64,000 nt of DNA from DATJLY01 sp035604615 (lineage in GTDB: Bacteria; Pseudomonadota; Alphaproteobacteria; ATCC43930; CGMCC-115725), in NCBI GenBank assembly GCA_035604615.1, contig DATNID010000065.1:156623-220622 (forward strand). Reading direction: 5' to 3'. Shown here one piece after another: positions 1-8,166 of this stretch. Position 1 is the stretch's first letter. Every line of letters starts with the position of its first letter. The translations under genes were made by a program, and so were the position numbers. Below the pieces are notes generated by a model that was not told the origin of the DNA, searched no databases, and was given only the letters and a program-made list of their open reading frames with translations.

Positions 1-313
1 TGTGCCGCACCGCCTTCGCCTTGTTGCGCGACAGGCCGCAGGCGCGCAAGGCGGCCTCGTCGGCGCGGGCGAGAAAATCTGCGACGCTGAGGTTGGCCGC
101 GCGCGCGCCGTCCTCGATGCGGCCCCAGATGCCGCGCGCCGCGGCGGCGGAAATTTGCTGCCCGACGATGGCGCGGGCGAGGAACGCTGCCGGACCATGA
201 TCCGCGCGCTCGGGATACGACACCACGCCGCACGCGGCGAGATCGCGCGCCAGCCTGGGCGAGAGCGTCGCCGCCGCGGCGACGAAGCTGCGATGAAGAT
301 GGTCATTGGTCAT
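1..313 (-). CDS. DNA-3-methyladenine glycosylase II (AlkA-like), C-terminus missing
   Basis: Base-excision-repair glycosylase that removes alkylated purines. The gene reads leftwards from ATG at 313-311 and leaves the window, so about 104 N-terminal residues are visible. They include an AIVGQQIS-type motif (about residues 48-55) and an ACGLSRNKAKAV stretch (about 91-102), which match the first helices and the helix-hairpin-helix of the HhH-GPD fold. The catalytic Asp lies beyond the edge and cannot be checked. Family assignment is from remembered motif resemblance. A palindromic repeat and a divergent cupin gene lie upstream. Confidence 0.8.
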   Translation of the reverse strand, partial: MTNDHLHRSFVAAAATLSPRLARDLAACGVVSYPERADHGPAAFLARAIVGQQISAAAARGIWGRIEDGARAANLSVADFLARADEAALRACGLSRNKAKAVRH

Positions 314-335
314 CGCGTGTGAGCCGCTGGAATTC

Positions 336-437
336 GGCCGTGCGTCCTTCGACTTCGCTCAGGATGAGGAAATTTTCTTTGTGCGATCAACAATTCTTCC
401 TCACCCTGAGCGGAGCGCAGCGAAGTCGAATGGGCGC
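336..437. repeat. Extragenic palindromic repeat, copy 1
   Basis: The left arm contains TCGACTTCGCTCAGGATGAG and the right arm contains CTCACCCTGAGCGGAGCGCA followed by GCGAAGTCGAA. These are imperfect inverted complements around an AT-rich loop (about 370-395). The same arms, with the same GCCGTGCG flank, recur at 12938-13050. It sits between divergent genes and codes for nothing I recognise. Confidence 0.8.
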
Positions 438-517
438 AGGATGCCGGTGCAACGTCATATTGCTAGCGCGCCGGCCGCCGTGATACGAGGGTCGAACCCA
501 GCAAGGGGAGGAACGAC

Positions 518-1114
518 ATGGAGCGCTGGACGCCGACCCAGGCCGAGATGAAGTCGCGCATCGCCCGCTTCAAGGATGTGGTGCCGACCAAGAGCCGCCA
601 CGCGCAGCAGCTCGGCATCCCGGTCGAGGTGCTCGAGATGATCACCGCCAAGACCACCCGCAACGTGATGTCGCCGGCCGGGCTCCCGGGCCAGCTCTCG
701 CCGACGCCGCCGGTCATCGGCGGCGATGCCGGCGCCTTCCGCCTGGGCATCGTCACCTGCCCGCCCGGCAACGGGCCCGGCCTCCACGTCCACTACAAGA
801 CGCACGAGACCTTCCTCGCCCTCACTGGGCGCTGGGAGATCCAGTGGGGCGACAAGGGCGAGGAGAGCACGGTGATCGAGCCCTTCGACCTGATCGCCGT
901 GCCGCCGCGGGTGACGCGGCGCTTCGTCAACGTGTCCGATTCGGACGCCCATCTCCTGGTCATCATCCAGGGCAAGCAAGACGAGTTCGACGATGTCGAC
1001 CGCGTCCCCGAGACCGCCGCCGCGATCACCAGGAAGTTCGGCCCGGACATGGTCCGCACCCTCGAATCGCTGGGGTGGAAATTCACCATCGGCGTCGAGG
1101 AGCCGGTGGAGTAG
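518..1114 (+). CDS. Cupin-domain protein
   Basis: A 198-residue soluble protein with one cupin barrel. The first cupin motif is clear around residues 88-107 (GLHVHYKTHETF, with an HxH and a following Glu that would bind metal). In the second motif (PPRVTRRFVN) the usual metal-ligand His is replaced, so metal binding may be partial. A purine-rich ribosome site (aaggggagg) precedes the ATG. Substrate and pathway cannot be inferred: it stands alone between a repeat and the next gene. It could be a dioxygenase-like enzyme or a small-molecule-binding protein. Confidence 0.75.
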   Translation: MERWTPTQAEMKSRIARFKDVVPTKSRHAQQLGIPVEVLEMITAKTTRNVMSPAGLPGQLSPTPPVIGGDAGAFRLGIVTCPPGNGPGLHVHYKTHETFLALTGRWEIQWGDKGEESTVIEPFDLIAVPPRVTRRFVNVSDSDAHLLVIIQGKQDEFDDVDRVPETAAAITRKFGPDMVRTLESLGWKFTIGVEEPVE

Positions 1115-1233
1115 GCCCGACCCCCTGCCGCTAGGGACTACAGCCCAGGCGCTCCACAACATGTCGTGGGGCGCTTGGCGGGTCGCGGCGAAGTCTTTAT
1201 GATGCGGGCGGTTTTTGCCGGAGGCCGCGTTCG

Positions 1234-2430
1234 GTGCCCGTGAACCCCCGCCTGGTGCGGATCGACGACAACCCGTGGGCCCGGCTCCGGGCGCTGCTCG
1301 ACGGCGCGCCGCCGCGCACCAACCTGCCGCACGTGCTGATGTCGCTGGGCGAGCCGCAGCACGACCCGCCGCCGCTGATGGCGCGGATCATCGCCGAGAC
1401 CGCCCATCTGTGGAACCGCTACCCGCCGATGCAGGGCACGCCCGCCTATCGCACCGCCTGCGCGGATTGGCTGACTTCGCGCTATCGCCTGCCGCCGGGC
1501 CTTGTTGCCGGCGAGCGCCACGTGCTGTCTCTCAACGGCACCAAGGAGGGGCTGTTCCTCGCCGCGCAGATGGCGGTGCCGCAGGAAAAGCGCGGCCAGG
1601 TGCCGGCCGTGCTCATGCCCAATCCCTACTACCTCGTCTATAACGGCGCGGCGGCGATGGCGGGCGCGGACGCGGTGTTCCTCGATGCCTCCGAGAAGAC
1701 CGGGTTCCTGCCCGATCTCGACGCCATCCCCGAAGCGGTGCTGGCGCGCACGGCGCTGTTCTATCTGTGCAGTCCCGGCAACCCGCAGGGCGCGATCGCC
1801 GATCTCGCCTATCTCAAGAAGGCGATCGCGCTGGCGCGGGCGCATGATTTCGTGCTCGCGCTCGACGAATGCTATTGCGAGATCTACGACCGCGCGGCGC
1901 CGCCGGGCGGGCTCGAGGCGTGCGCCGCGATGGGCGGCGATCTGCGCAACGTGCTGGTGTTCCATTCGCTGTCCAAGCGCTCGAGCGCGGCGGGCTTGCG
2001 CTGCGGCTTCGTCGCCGGCGACGCCGAGCTGATCGCCCATTTGAACCAGCTCAGGGGCTATGCCGGTGCGCAAGTGCCGCTGCCGATCCAGGAGGCGGCG
2101 ACCGCGCTGTGGCAGGACGAGGCGCATGTCGAGGAGAACCGCGCCCTCTATCGCCGCAAGTTCGACGTGGCCGAGCGCATCCTGAAGGGCCATTTCGGCT
2201 TCTACCGCCCGCCCGGCGGTTTCCTGTTGTGGCTCGATGTCGGCGACGGCGAGGCGGCGGCGAAGACGCTGTGGCGCGAGGCGGCGGTGCGGACCTTGCC
2301 CGGTGCCTATATCTCGCGCGCCAACGCCAGCGGCGAGAATCCCGGCCGCCGCTATATCCGCGTGGCGCTGGTGCATGACGACGACACCATCGCGACCGGG
2401 CTGTCGCGCATGGTGCAGGTGCTCGCCTGA
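1234..2430 (+). CDS. Class I/II PLP-dependent aminotransferase
   Basis: A fold-type I aminotransferase of 398 residues, the usual length. The PLP-binding lysine is K248 in SLSKRSSAAGLRCGF; an SPGNPQG motif (about residues 180-186) and a C-terminal Arg region (RRYIRVAL) that would bind the substrate carboxylate are also present. The GTG at 1234 is chosen because GGAGG lies 9-10 bases upstream; a second GTG is two codons later. The stop overlaps the ftsK start (TGATG). It resembles proteins annotated as succinyldiaminopimelate transaminase (DapC) in related bacteria, but substrate specificity cannot be read from sequence. Confidence 0.85.
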   Translation: MPVNPRLVRIDDNPWARLRALLDGAPPRTNLPHVLMSLGEPQHDPPPLMARIIAETAHLWNRYPPMQGTPAYRTACADWLTSRYRLPPGLVAGERHVLSLNGTKEGLFLAAQMAVPQEKRGQVPAVLMPNPYYLVYNGAAAMAGADAVFLDASEKTGFLPDLDAIPEAVLARTALFYLCSPGNPQGAIADLAYLKKAIALARAHDFVLALDECYCEIYDRAAPPGGLEACAAMGGDLRNVLVFHSLSKRSSAAGLRCGFVAGDAELIAHLNQLRGYAGAQVPLPIQEAATALWQDEAHVEENRALYRRKFDVAERILKGHFGFYRPPGGFLLWLDVGDGEAAAKTLWREAAVRTLPGAYISRANASGENPGRRYIRVALVHDDDTIATGLSRMVQVLA

Positions 2431-4766
2431 TGGCCCTCCTCGGCGACATCGCGCGCAAGACGCATCTCGCGCCCGAGGGCTTCTCGCTGCGCCGTCTCAT
2501 GCTCCAGGCGATGGGGCTGGCGCTGCTGGTCGCTTCGCTGCTGCTGGCGCTGGCGCTGGCGAGCTATGACCGCGCCGATCCGTCCTGGAACCACGCCGCC
2601 GACACGGCCGCGACCAACGCGCTGGGACTCGGCGGTGCGCGGCTCGCCGACGCGCTGCTGCAGGGGCTGGGGCTGGGTGCGTGGCTGCTGCCGCTCATTC
2701 TGCTCGACTGGGCGGTGCGGCTGCTGCTGGGACGGGGACTGAAGCGGCTGTGGCTGCGCCTCGTGCTGCTGCCGCCGATGCTGGCGGCGGCCTCGCTGGC
2801 GCTGTCGATCTTCCCGGCGCCTTCGGGCTGGCCGTTGGCGTCAGGGCTGGGCGGCGCATTGGGCGCGATCGGCGCCCGCACCCTCGATGCCGCCAATCTC
2901 GCGCCCCCCTTGGCGGCGATGGCGGCGTCGGCGCTGGTCGGCCTCATGCTGCTCTATGTCATGGGCTTCTCGCCGGCCGAGGCGGCGCGCGCGCTGACCG
3001 AGCGGCGGCCGGACGCCAAGCCGGCGGCGCCAAGCCTTTTCGCCCGCACCCGCGCCCGCCTCGACGCCTGGCGCAAGGCAGCCGCCAGGATCGACGAGAC
3101 CGTGACGCTGCGCCGCGAACCCCAGATCGCGCCGCCGCCGCACGAAGAGGCCGCCACGGCGGAAGCGCCCGCGCCGCGCCGCGCCGCGACGGTCGATCGG
3201 CCCGAGCGCGCGCGGCGCCGCGCCGATCCCGCGCGCCAGGCCTCGCTCGACTTCCGCGGCGCGGACGAGCATTTGCTGCCGCCCCTTGAACTCCTGCGCG
3301 AGGTGCCGCCGACCAAGGCGGCGGCGGTCAACGAGGAATCGCTGCAGCAGAACGCGCGGCTCCTCGAATCGGTGCTCGAGGATTACGGCGTGCGCGGCCA
3401 GATCGTGAAGGTGCGCCCCGGGCCGGTGGTGGCGCTCTATGAACTCGAGCCGGCGCCCGGCATCAAGGCGTCGCGCGTCATTGGGCTGGCCGACGACGTG
3501 GCGCGCTCGATGAGCGCCATCTCGGCGCGCATCGCGGTGGTGCCGGGGCGCAACGTCATCGGCATCGAGCTGCCCAACCAGCGCACCGAGATGGTCTATC
3601 TGCGCGAGCTCTTGGCGAGCGAGGCCTACGAGCGCACCGGGGCGAAGCTCGCGCTCGTCCTCGGCAAGGACATCAGCGGCGCGCCGGTGATCGCCGATCT
3701 CGCGCGCATGCCGCATCTCCTCATCGCCGGCACCACCGGCTCGGGCAAGTCGGTCGGGATCAACACCATGATCCTGTCGATCCTCTATCGGCTGCCGCCC
3801 GACCAGTGCAAGTTCATCATGATCGATCCGAAAATGTTGGAACTTTCCGTCTATGACGGCATCCCGCATCTGCTGGCACCGGTCGTCACCGAGCCGCGCA
3901 AGGCGGTGGTGGCGCTGAAATGGACAGTGCGCGAGATGGAGAACCGCTACCGCGCCATGTCCAAGCTCGGCGTGCGCAACATCGAGGGCTACAACCAGCG
4001 CCTCGCCGAGGCGGCGGCCAAGGGCGAGACCTTGATGCGCCGGGTGCAGACGGGCTTCGACGACGACGGCCATCCCGTGTTCGAGGAGCAGCCGCTCGAG
4101 ACCGCACCCCTGCCGCTCATCGTCGTCGTGGTCGACGAGATGGCCGACCTCATGCTGGTCGCCGGCAAGGACATCGAGGCCGCGATCCAGCGCCTGGCGC
4201 AGATGGCGCGCGCCGCCGGCATCCACATCGTGATGGCGACGCAGCGGCCCTCGGTCGACGTCATCACCGGCACGATCAAGGCCAATTTCCCGACCCGCAT
4301 CAGCTTCCAGGTAACCTCGAAGATCGACAGCCGCACCATTTTGGGCGAGTCCGGGGCCGAGCAGCTTCTGGGCCGCGGCGACATGCTCTTCATGGCGGGG
4401 GGCGGGCGCATCACCCGCGTCCACGGCCCCTTCGTCTCGGACGAGGAAGTCGAATCGATCGTGCGGTTCTTGAAGGACAATGGCGGACCGCCAACCTATC
4501 TCGAGGACGTGACGGAGGACGACGAGGACGGACCCTCGCTCTACGGCGAGGACGACGAGGGCGGCGGCTCGGGCGATGCGCTCTACGATCAGGCGGTGGC
4601 GCTCGTTTGCCGCGAGCGCAAGGCCTCGACCAGCTTCGTCCAGCGCCATCTCCAGATCGGCTACAACCGGGCCGCGCGCATCATCGAGCGCATGGAGACG
4701 GAAGGGGTGGTGAGCCCCGCCAACCATGTCGGCAAGCGCGAGGTCCTGGCGCGCTCGCACGACTGA
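2430..4766 (+). CDS. ftsK: DNA translocase FtsK
   Basis: Septum-anchored motor that pumps chromosome ends apart and directs XerCD dimer resolution at division. The 778 residues hold four hydrophobic segments (about 24-44, 78-97, 108-127, 158-178), a charged linker, then the motor domain with Walker A GTTGSGKS (about 434-441) and Walker B VVVVDEMADLM (about 565-575). The C-terminal gamma winged-helix domain (STSFVQRHLQIGYNRAAR) reads KOPS sites. Length fits the short-linker alphaproteobacterial type. The start overlaps the aminotransferase stop, and lolA follows closely; ftsK-lolA adjacency is common in this group. Confidence 0.97.
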   Translation: MALLGDIARKTHLAPEGFSLRRLMLQAMGLALLVASLLLALALASYDRADPSWNHAADTAATNALGLGGARLADALLQGLGLGAWLLPLILLDWAVRLLLGRGLKRLWLRLVLLPPMLAAASLALSIFPAPSGWPLASGLGGALGAIGARTLDAANLAPPLAAMAASALVGLMLLYVMGFSPAEAARALTERRPDAKPAAPSLFARTRARLDAWRKAAARIDETVTLRREPQIAPPPHEEAATAEAPAPRRAATVDRPERARRRADPARQASLDFRGADEHLLPPLELLREVPPTKAAAVNEESLQQNARLLESVLEDYGVRGQIVKVRPGPVVALYELEPAPGIKASRVIGLADDVARSMSAISARIAVVPGRNVIGIELPNQRTEMVYLRELLASEAYERTGAKLALVLGKDISGAPVIADLARMPHLLIAGTTGSGKSVGINTMILSILYRLPPDQCKFIMIDPKMLELSVYDGIPHLLAPVVTEPRKAVVALKWTVREMENRYRAMSKLGVRNIEGYNQRLAEAAAKGETLMRRVQTGFDDDGHPVFEEQPLETAPLPLIVVVVDEMADLMLVAGKDIEAAIQRLAQMARAAGIHIVMATQRPSVDVITGTIKANFPTRISFQVTSKIDSRTILGESGAEQLLGRGDMLFMAGGGRITRVHGPFVSDEEVESIVRFLKDNGGPPTYLEDVTEDDEDGPSLYGEDDEGGGSGDALYDQAVALVCRERKASTSFVQRHLQIGYNRAARIIERMETEGVVSPANHVGKREVLARSHD

Positions 4767-4784
4767 GCGCGACGGAGGATCGTG

Positions 4785-5447
4785 ATGATTATGTCCACGC
4801 GCGACCGGACCGCGCTGTCACGGCGTGCGGCACTTGCCGGCCTGGCGGCGCTGTGGGCGCGGGGCGCGTGGGCCGCGGTGCCGCGCGCGGCGCAGCTCGA
4901 CCCCGCCCAGCGCGCCGACATGCAGCGGGTGCAGACCTATCTCAACGCCATCCGCACCATGCAGTCCCGCTTCGAACAAGTCGCCGACGACGGTGGGGTC
5001 GCCAACGGCACGATCTATCTGCAGCGGCCGGGCCAAATGCGCATCGTCTACGATCCGCCGGTGCCCATCCTCATCGTCGCGACCGGCGGCCAGCTCTACT
5101 ACTACGACAGCAAGCTGCAGCAGATCTCGCGCACCACGGTCGACGACACGCCGGCCTGGTTCCTGCTGCGCGACCCGATCGTCCTGGGCGGCGACGTCAC
5201 CGTGACCGATTTCAAGCGCGCCGCCGACACGCTGCGCCTCACCTTGGCGGAGACCAAGAACGCGGATCTCGGCCGGGTGACGCTCGTGGTCGCCGACCAG
5301 CCGCTGCAATTGCGGCAATGGACCGTGCTCGACGCCCAGCAGAAGCAGGTGACGGTGACGCTCGAGAGTCCGCAATTCGGTGTGCCGCTCGATCCCAGGC
5401 TGTTCTATTGGACCGATCCGCGCCCGAACGGCCGGTCGGAGCCGTGA
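4785..5447 (+). CDS. lolA: Outer-membrane lipoprotein carrier protein LolA
   Basis: Periplasmic chaperone that takes lipoproteins from LolCDE to the outer membrane. About 220 residues: a twin-arginine-like signal sequence (SRRAALAGLAALW, cut near AWA), then the LolA beta-sheet domain with MQSRFEQ and RPGQMRIVYDPP motifs. Three start codons lie close together (GTG 4782, ATG 4785, ATG 4791); ATG 4785 is chosen because GGAGG at 4774-4778 sits best for it. It follows ftsK by under 20 bases and is probably cotranscribed. Confidence 0.92.
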   Translation: MIMSTRDRTALSRRAALAGLAALWARGAWAAVPRAAQLDPAQRADMQRVQTYLNAIRTMQSRFEQVADDGGVANGTIYLQRPGQMRIVYDPPVPILIVATGGQLYYYDSKLQQISRTTVDDTPAWFLLRDPIVLGGDVTVTDFKRAADTLRLTLAETKNADLGRVTLVVADQPLQLRQWTVLDAQQKQVTVTLESPQFGVPLDPRLFYWTDPRPNGRSEP

Positions 5448-5539
5448 CCCCTGCGCAAACGCTTGGTTAACATGGTTTTAAGTCACGCAGCGCGCGACGC
5501 TTGCTTGCATGGCGGCGAGGATCGGTTCATATAGGCGCC

Positions 5540-6310
5540 ATGCCGGGACGCGAACCGCCGCCCGTGATCGGCGTCATCTGCTGCGCGCATGTCGAGGGCG
5601 ATCACATCCTCCACGCGGTATCGGAGAAATACATCACCGCCGCGATCGATGGCGCCGGCGGGCTGCCGCTGCTGCTGCCGGCGGCGGGCGACCGCATCGC
5701 CGCCGAGGAGGCAGTCGCGCGCCTCGACGGCATCCTGGCGCCAGGCTCGCGCTCCCACATCGAGCCGCGCCACTATGGCGCCGAGCCGGGCGTGCCCGAC
5801 GCGCACCACGATCCCAGGCGCGACGGCATGTCGCTGCCGCTGTTGCGGGCGGCGGTGCGGGCGGACGTGCCGGTGCTCGCCATCTGCCGCGGCATCCAGG
5901 AACTCAACGTCGCGCTCGGCGGCAGCCTGCATCAGTGCCTGTGCGAGCTGCCCGGCCGGCTCGACCACCGCGCGCCCAAGGGCGCGGTCGAGGTGCGCTA
6001 TGCCCATACCGCGCATCCGGTTGCGCTCGCGCCGGGCGGCCTGTTCGAGCGCCTGAACGGCGGCGCCGCGTCGCTGGTGGTCAATTCGCTGCACCACCAG
6101 GGGATCGACCGGCTCGCGCCCGGACTCGTGGTCGAGGCCACCGCGCCCGACGGCCAGATCGAGGGGGCACGGCTGCCTCAGGCGCGCTTCGTGGTCGGCG
6201 TGCAGTGGCATCCCGAATACCGTCATGCCGACGAGCCGTTTGCTCGCGCCCTCTTCGCTGCCTTCGGCGAAGCCTGCTGCGCCCATGCGCGCCGCCGCCG
6301 CGCGGCCTGA
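5540..6310 (+). CDS. Gamma-glutamyl-gamma-aminobutyrate hydrolase family (class I glutamine-amidotransferase-like)
   Basis: A PuuD/peptidase C26-type hydrolase of 256 residues that would cleave gamma-glutamyl amides. The nucleophile Cys is in LAICRGIQELN (about residue 117) and the His-x-Glu pair is in GVQWHPEY (about residues 222-229), completing the triad. The ATG at 5540 starts the conserved IGVICCAH region; the upstream reading frame is not family-like. No polyamine genes are nearby, so the PuuD role is uncertain. The end overlaps the next gene by 26 bases in another frame. Confidence 0.88.
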   Translation: MPGREPPPVIGVICCAHVEGDHILHAVSEKYITAAIDGAGGLPLLLPAAGDRIAAEEAVARLDGILAPGSRSHIEPRHYGAEPGVPDAHHDPRRDGMSLPLLRAAVRADVPVLAICRGIQELNVALGGSLHQCLCELPGRLDHRAPKGAVEVRYAHTAHPVALAPGGLFERLNGGAASLVVNSLHHQGIDRLAPGLVVEATAPDGQIEGARLPQARFVVGVQWHPEYRHADEPFARALFAAFGEACCAHARRRRAA

Positions 6311-7019
6311 GCCCTTGCGCGGACTGACGCTCGCCCTGCTGATCGCCTGCGCCGCCGCCGCGGGCGCGCGCGCGCAGGAGCAGGCGATGCCGTCCTGCGA
6401 CGGCCTCGTGCCCCGACTCAAGGCCGATCCCTCGAGCATCCGCAACGGCACGCCGCTCGTCGGGGTCGACGCCATCGTCGAGGATCTGCAATCGACCCCG
6501 GCCTCGCGCATCTGCACCGCCGCCGCGCGCTATAAGAGCGGCAACGTCAACATCACCTTCACCGCGAAATTCAGCGACGACAAGCACCTCTCCTTCAGCG
6601 TCGACGCGCACGACGCGACGGTGGTGGAGGCGACCAGCCGCGCGCGCGCGCTGCGCGCGAAGTCCCATCCGCCGGGGCAGGACGGAACCTTTTCGTTCGA
6701 CGCCTACGTGCCCTATTGCACCGATGCGGAATTCATCAAGCTCGCCACCGCCGAGCTGCATTACGGGATCAGCTTCCGCGACGCCTTCTATCGCGAGCCC
6801 GATTTCCGCATCCTCGACATCAGTTCCAACGGCTACGGCTCGGGCATCCTGTCCAACTGCATCGCCACCGTCGGCAATGGCGAGGCGAAGGGCGCAATCT
6901 TCATCGGCACCAACTGGGTCAACTCGCAGACCGGGCGCCGCTATGAGTTCTATGTCCTGGCGTCGGGACCGGACGGCTTCAAGCTCAAGAACCGCTTGTG
7001 GGAGACCGGCGCCGAATGA
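6285..7019 (+). CDS. Secreted hypothetical protein
   Basis: Not recognised. From ATG 6285 the 244-residue product has an N-terminal signal sequence (hydrophobic LTLALLIACAAAAGARA, predicted cut before QEQ), so it is probably periplasmic. The mature part has several cysteines (in MPSCDG, SRICTAA, PYCTDAEF and SNCIATV) that could form disulfides. A longer upstream start (6225) would bury the signal and is rejected. It sits between a hydrolase and an alpha/beta hydrolase with short overlaps, suggesting one operon. Confidence 0.7.
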   Translation: MRAAAARPEPLRGLTLALLIACAAAAGARAQEQAMPSCDGLVPRLKADPSSIRNGTPLVGVDAIVEDLQSTPASRICTAAARYKSGNVNITFTAKFSDDKHLSFSVDAHDATVVEATSRARALRAKSHPPGQDGTFSFDAYVPYCTDAEFIKLATAELHYGISFRDAFYREPDFRILDISSNGYGSGILSNCIATVGNGEAKGAIFIGTNWVNSQTGRRYEFYVLASGPDGFKLKNRLWETGAE

Positions 7020-7035
7020 CACGCTCGGGCCGCGA

Positions 7036-7959
7036 TTGATCCCGTCCTTTCTCTCGCTCGCCGATGCCGACGACATCTTTACCGTCGCAATGCCGGACGG
7101 GGCGGTGTTGCCGGTCTACGGACTGAACGGGGTCGAAGGCGCGCCGGCGCTGCTGTTCGGCCACGCGAACGGCATGGCGGCAGGGTCCTACGGCCCGTTC
7201 CTGCGGCTGTTGGCGGCGCGGACGCGCGTCTGGGCGTTCGACGCGCGCGGCCATGGCGGCTCGAGCTGGCCCGACGGGCCGCTCGATGAGGTCTTCGCGG
7301 TCGATCGCATGGCCGACGATCTGGCGCAGGTGACGCGCGCGGTGGCCACCCGCGCCGGCGTCCAGCGCATCGCCTGCGTCGGTCATTCGCTGGGCGCGGC
7401 GGCGGCGCTGCGGCTGGCGATGCTGGGCCGCGCGCCGCGCTGGAGCGCGCTCGTCGCGATCGAGCCGCCGATCTTCCCGCCGCCCGGCGCCGCGGTCCAT
7501 GACGAGGCGGTGGCGAAGCAGGCGCGCCTCGTCGCCGGCACCGCCAAACGGCGGACGCACTGGCCGAGTCCGGAAGCGCTGGCCGAACGGCTCGCCGGCC
7601 GCGGCATGTTCGCGCGGTTCGACCGCGCCATGCTCGAGGCGCATTGCCGCGCGACGCTGCGGCCGGCGCCGGAAGGCGGCTTTCGCCTGTGCTGTCCGCC
7701 CGCGGTCGAGAGCTTCATTTTTCGCAGCCACGGCGAAGCCGACAGCTGGGCGCGACTCTCCGCGATCGAGGAGAGGGTCGCGCTCATCGGCGGCGATCCC
7801 ACGACCCCGGACAATGACTGGGTGTCGAGCGTGCTGCCGGAGATGGCGGCGCAGATGCGCCACGCGCGCCTGACCATGGTGCCGGGGACCGGCCACCTGC
7901 TGGTGTCCGAGGTTCCCGCGCGCTGCGCCGCGCTGGTGCTGGATCAAATTAAAGCCTGA
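7036..7959 (+). CDS. Alpha/beta hydrolase
   Basis: A serine hydrolase of about 307 residues. The nucleophile elbow is GHSLGA, the oxyanion region is FGHANGM, and a DARGHGGS motif follows; the late catalytic His is in PGTGHLL. The start is uncertain: the open frame extends upstream through the preceding gene in another frame, TTG 7036 is the first start after that stop, and ATG 7090 is the alternative. Neither has a strong ribosome site. Substrate unknown. Confidence 0.8.
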   Translation: MIPSFLSLADADDIFTVAMPDGAVLPVYGLNGVEGAPALLFGHANGMAAGSYGPFLRLLAARTRVWAFDARGHGGSSWPDGPLDEVFAVDRMADDLAQVTRAVATRAGVQRIACVGHSLGAAAALRLAMLGRAPRWSALVAIEPPIFPPPGAAVHDEAVAKQARLVAGTAKRRTHWPSPEALAERLAGRGMFARFDRAMLEAHCRATLRPAPEGGFRLCCPPAVESFIFRSHGEADSWARLSAIEERVALIGGDPTTPDNDWVSSVLPEMAAQMRHARLTMVPGTGHLLVSEVPARCAALVLDQIKA

Positions 7960-8029
7960 TCCATGCCTGCTGCGCGGGACCGCCATGCGCAAATCTCAAT
8001 TTCGACGCGCGGTTATGGTACCTAATTGA

Positions 8030-8128
8030 ATGACAAGAAGCGGCCGCGGATGCAAATCCGGCGGCGGCCTGGCGCACCCGCCGGGCTCCCCCTCGCGGGG
8101 GCTTCCGGCGCCCGGTCACCCCCCCTGA
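8030..8128 (+). other. Possible leader peptide or small RNA body ahead of the terminator
   Basis: An ATG at 8030 opens a 32-codon frame rich in Gly, Pro, Ser and Arg whose TGA lies inside the terminator stem at 8126-8128. There is no clear ribosome site and no recognisable product. The geometry (short transcript body followed directly by a strong terminator) fits a small RNA or the end of a read-through mRNA at least as well as a peptide. Confidence 0.25.
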
Positions 8129-8145
8129 CCGGGCGCCTTTGTTTT
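8107..8145 (+). terminator. Rho-independent terminator, perfect 12-bp stem
   Basis: GGCGCCCGGTCA (8107-8118) and TGACCGGGCGCC (8126-8137) are exact inverted complements around a seven-C loop, followed by TTTGTTTT (8138-8145). The T run is on the plus strand, so it ends transcripts coming from the alpha/beta hydrolase side. The convergent patatin gene ends 20 bases further on. Confidence 0.92.
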
Positions 8146-8166
8146 CGCCCGGAGCGAAATTGTACC

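Noticed and set aside
336..437. CRISPR repeat
   Set aside because: Only inverted arms of one unit occur here, with no regularly spaced direct repeats or spacers and no cas genes.
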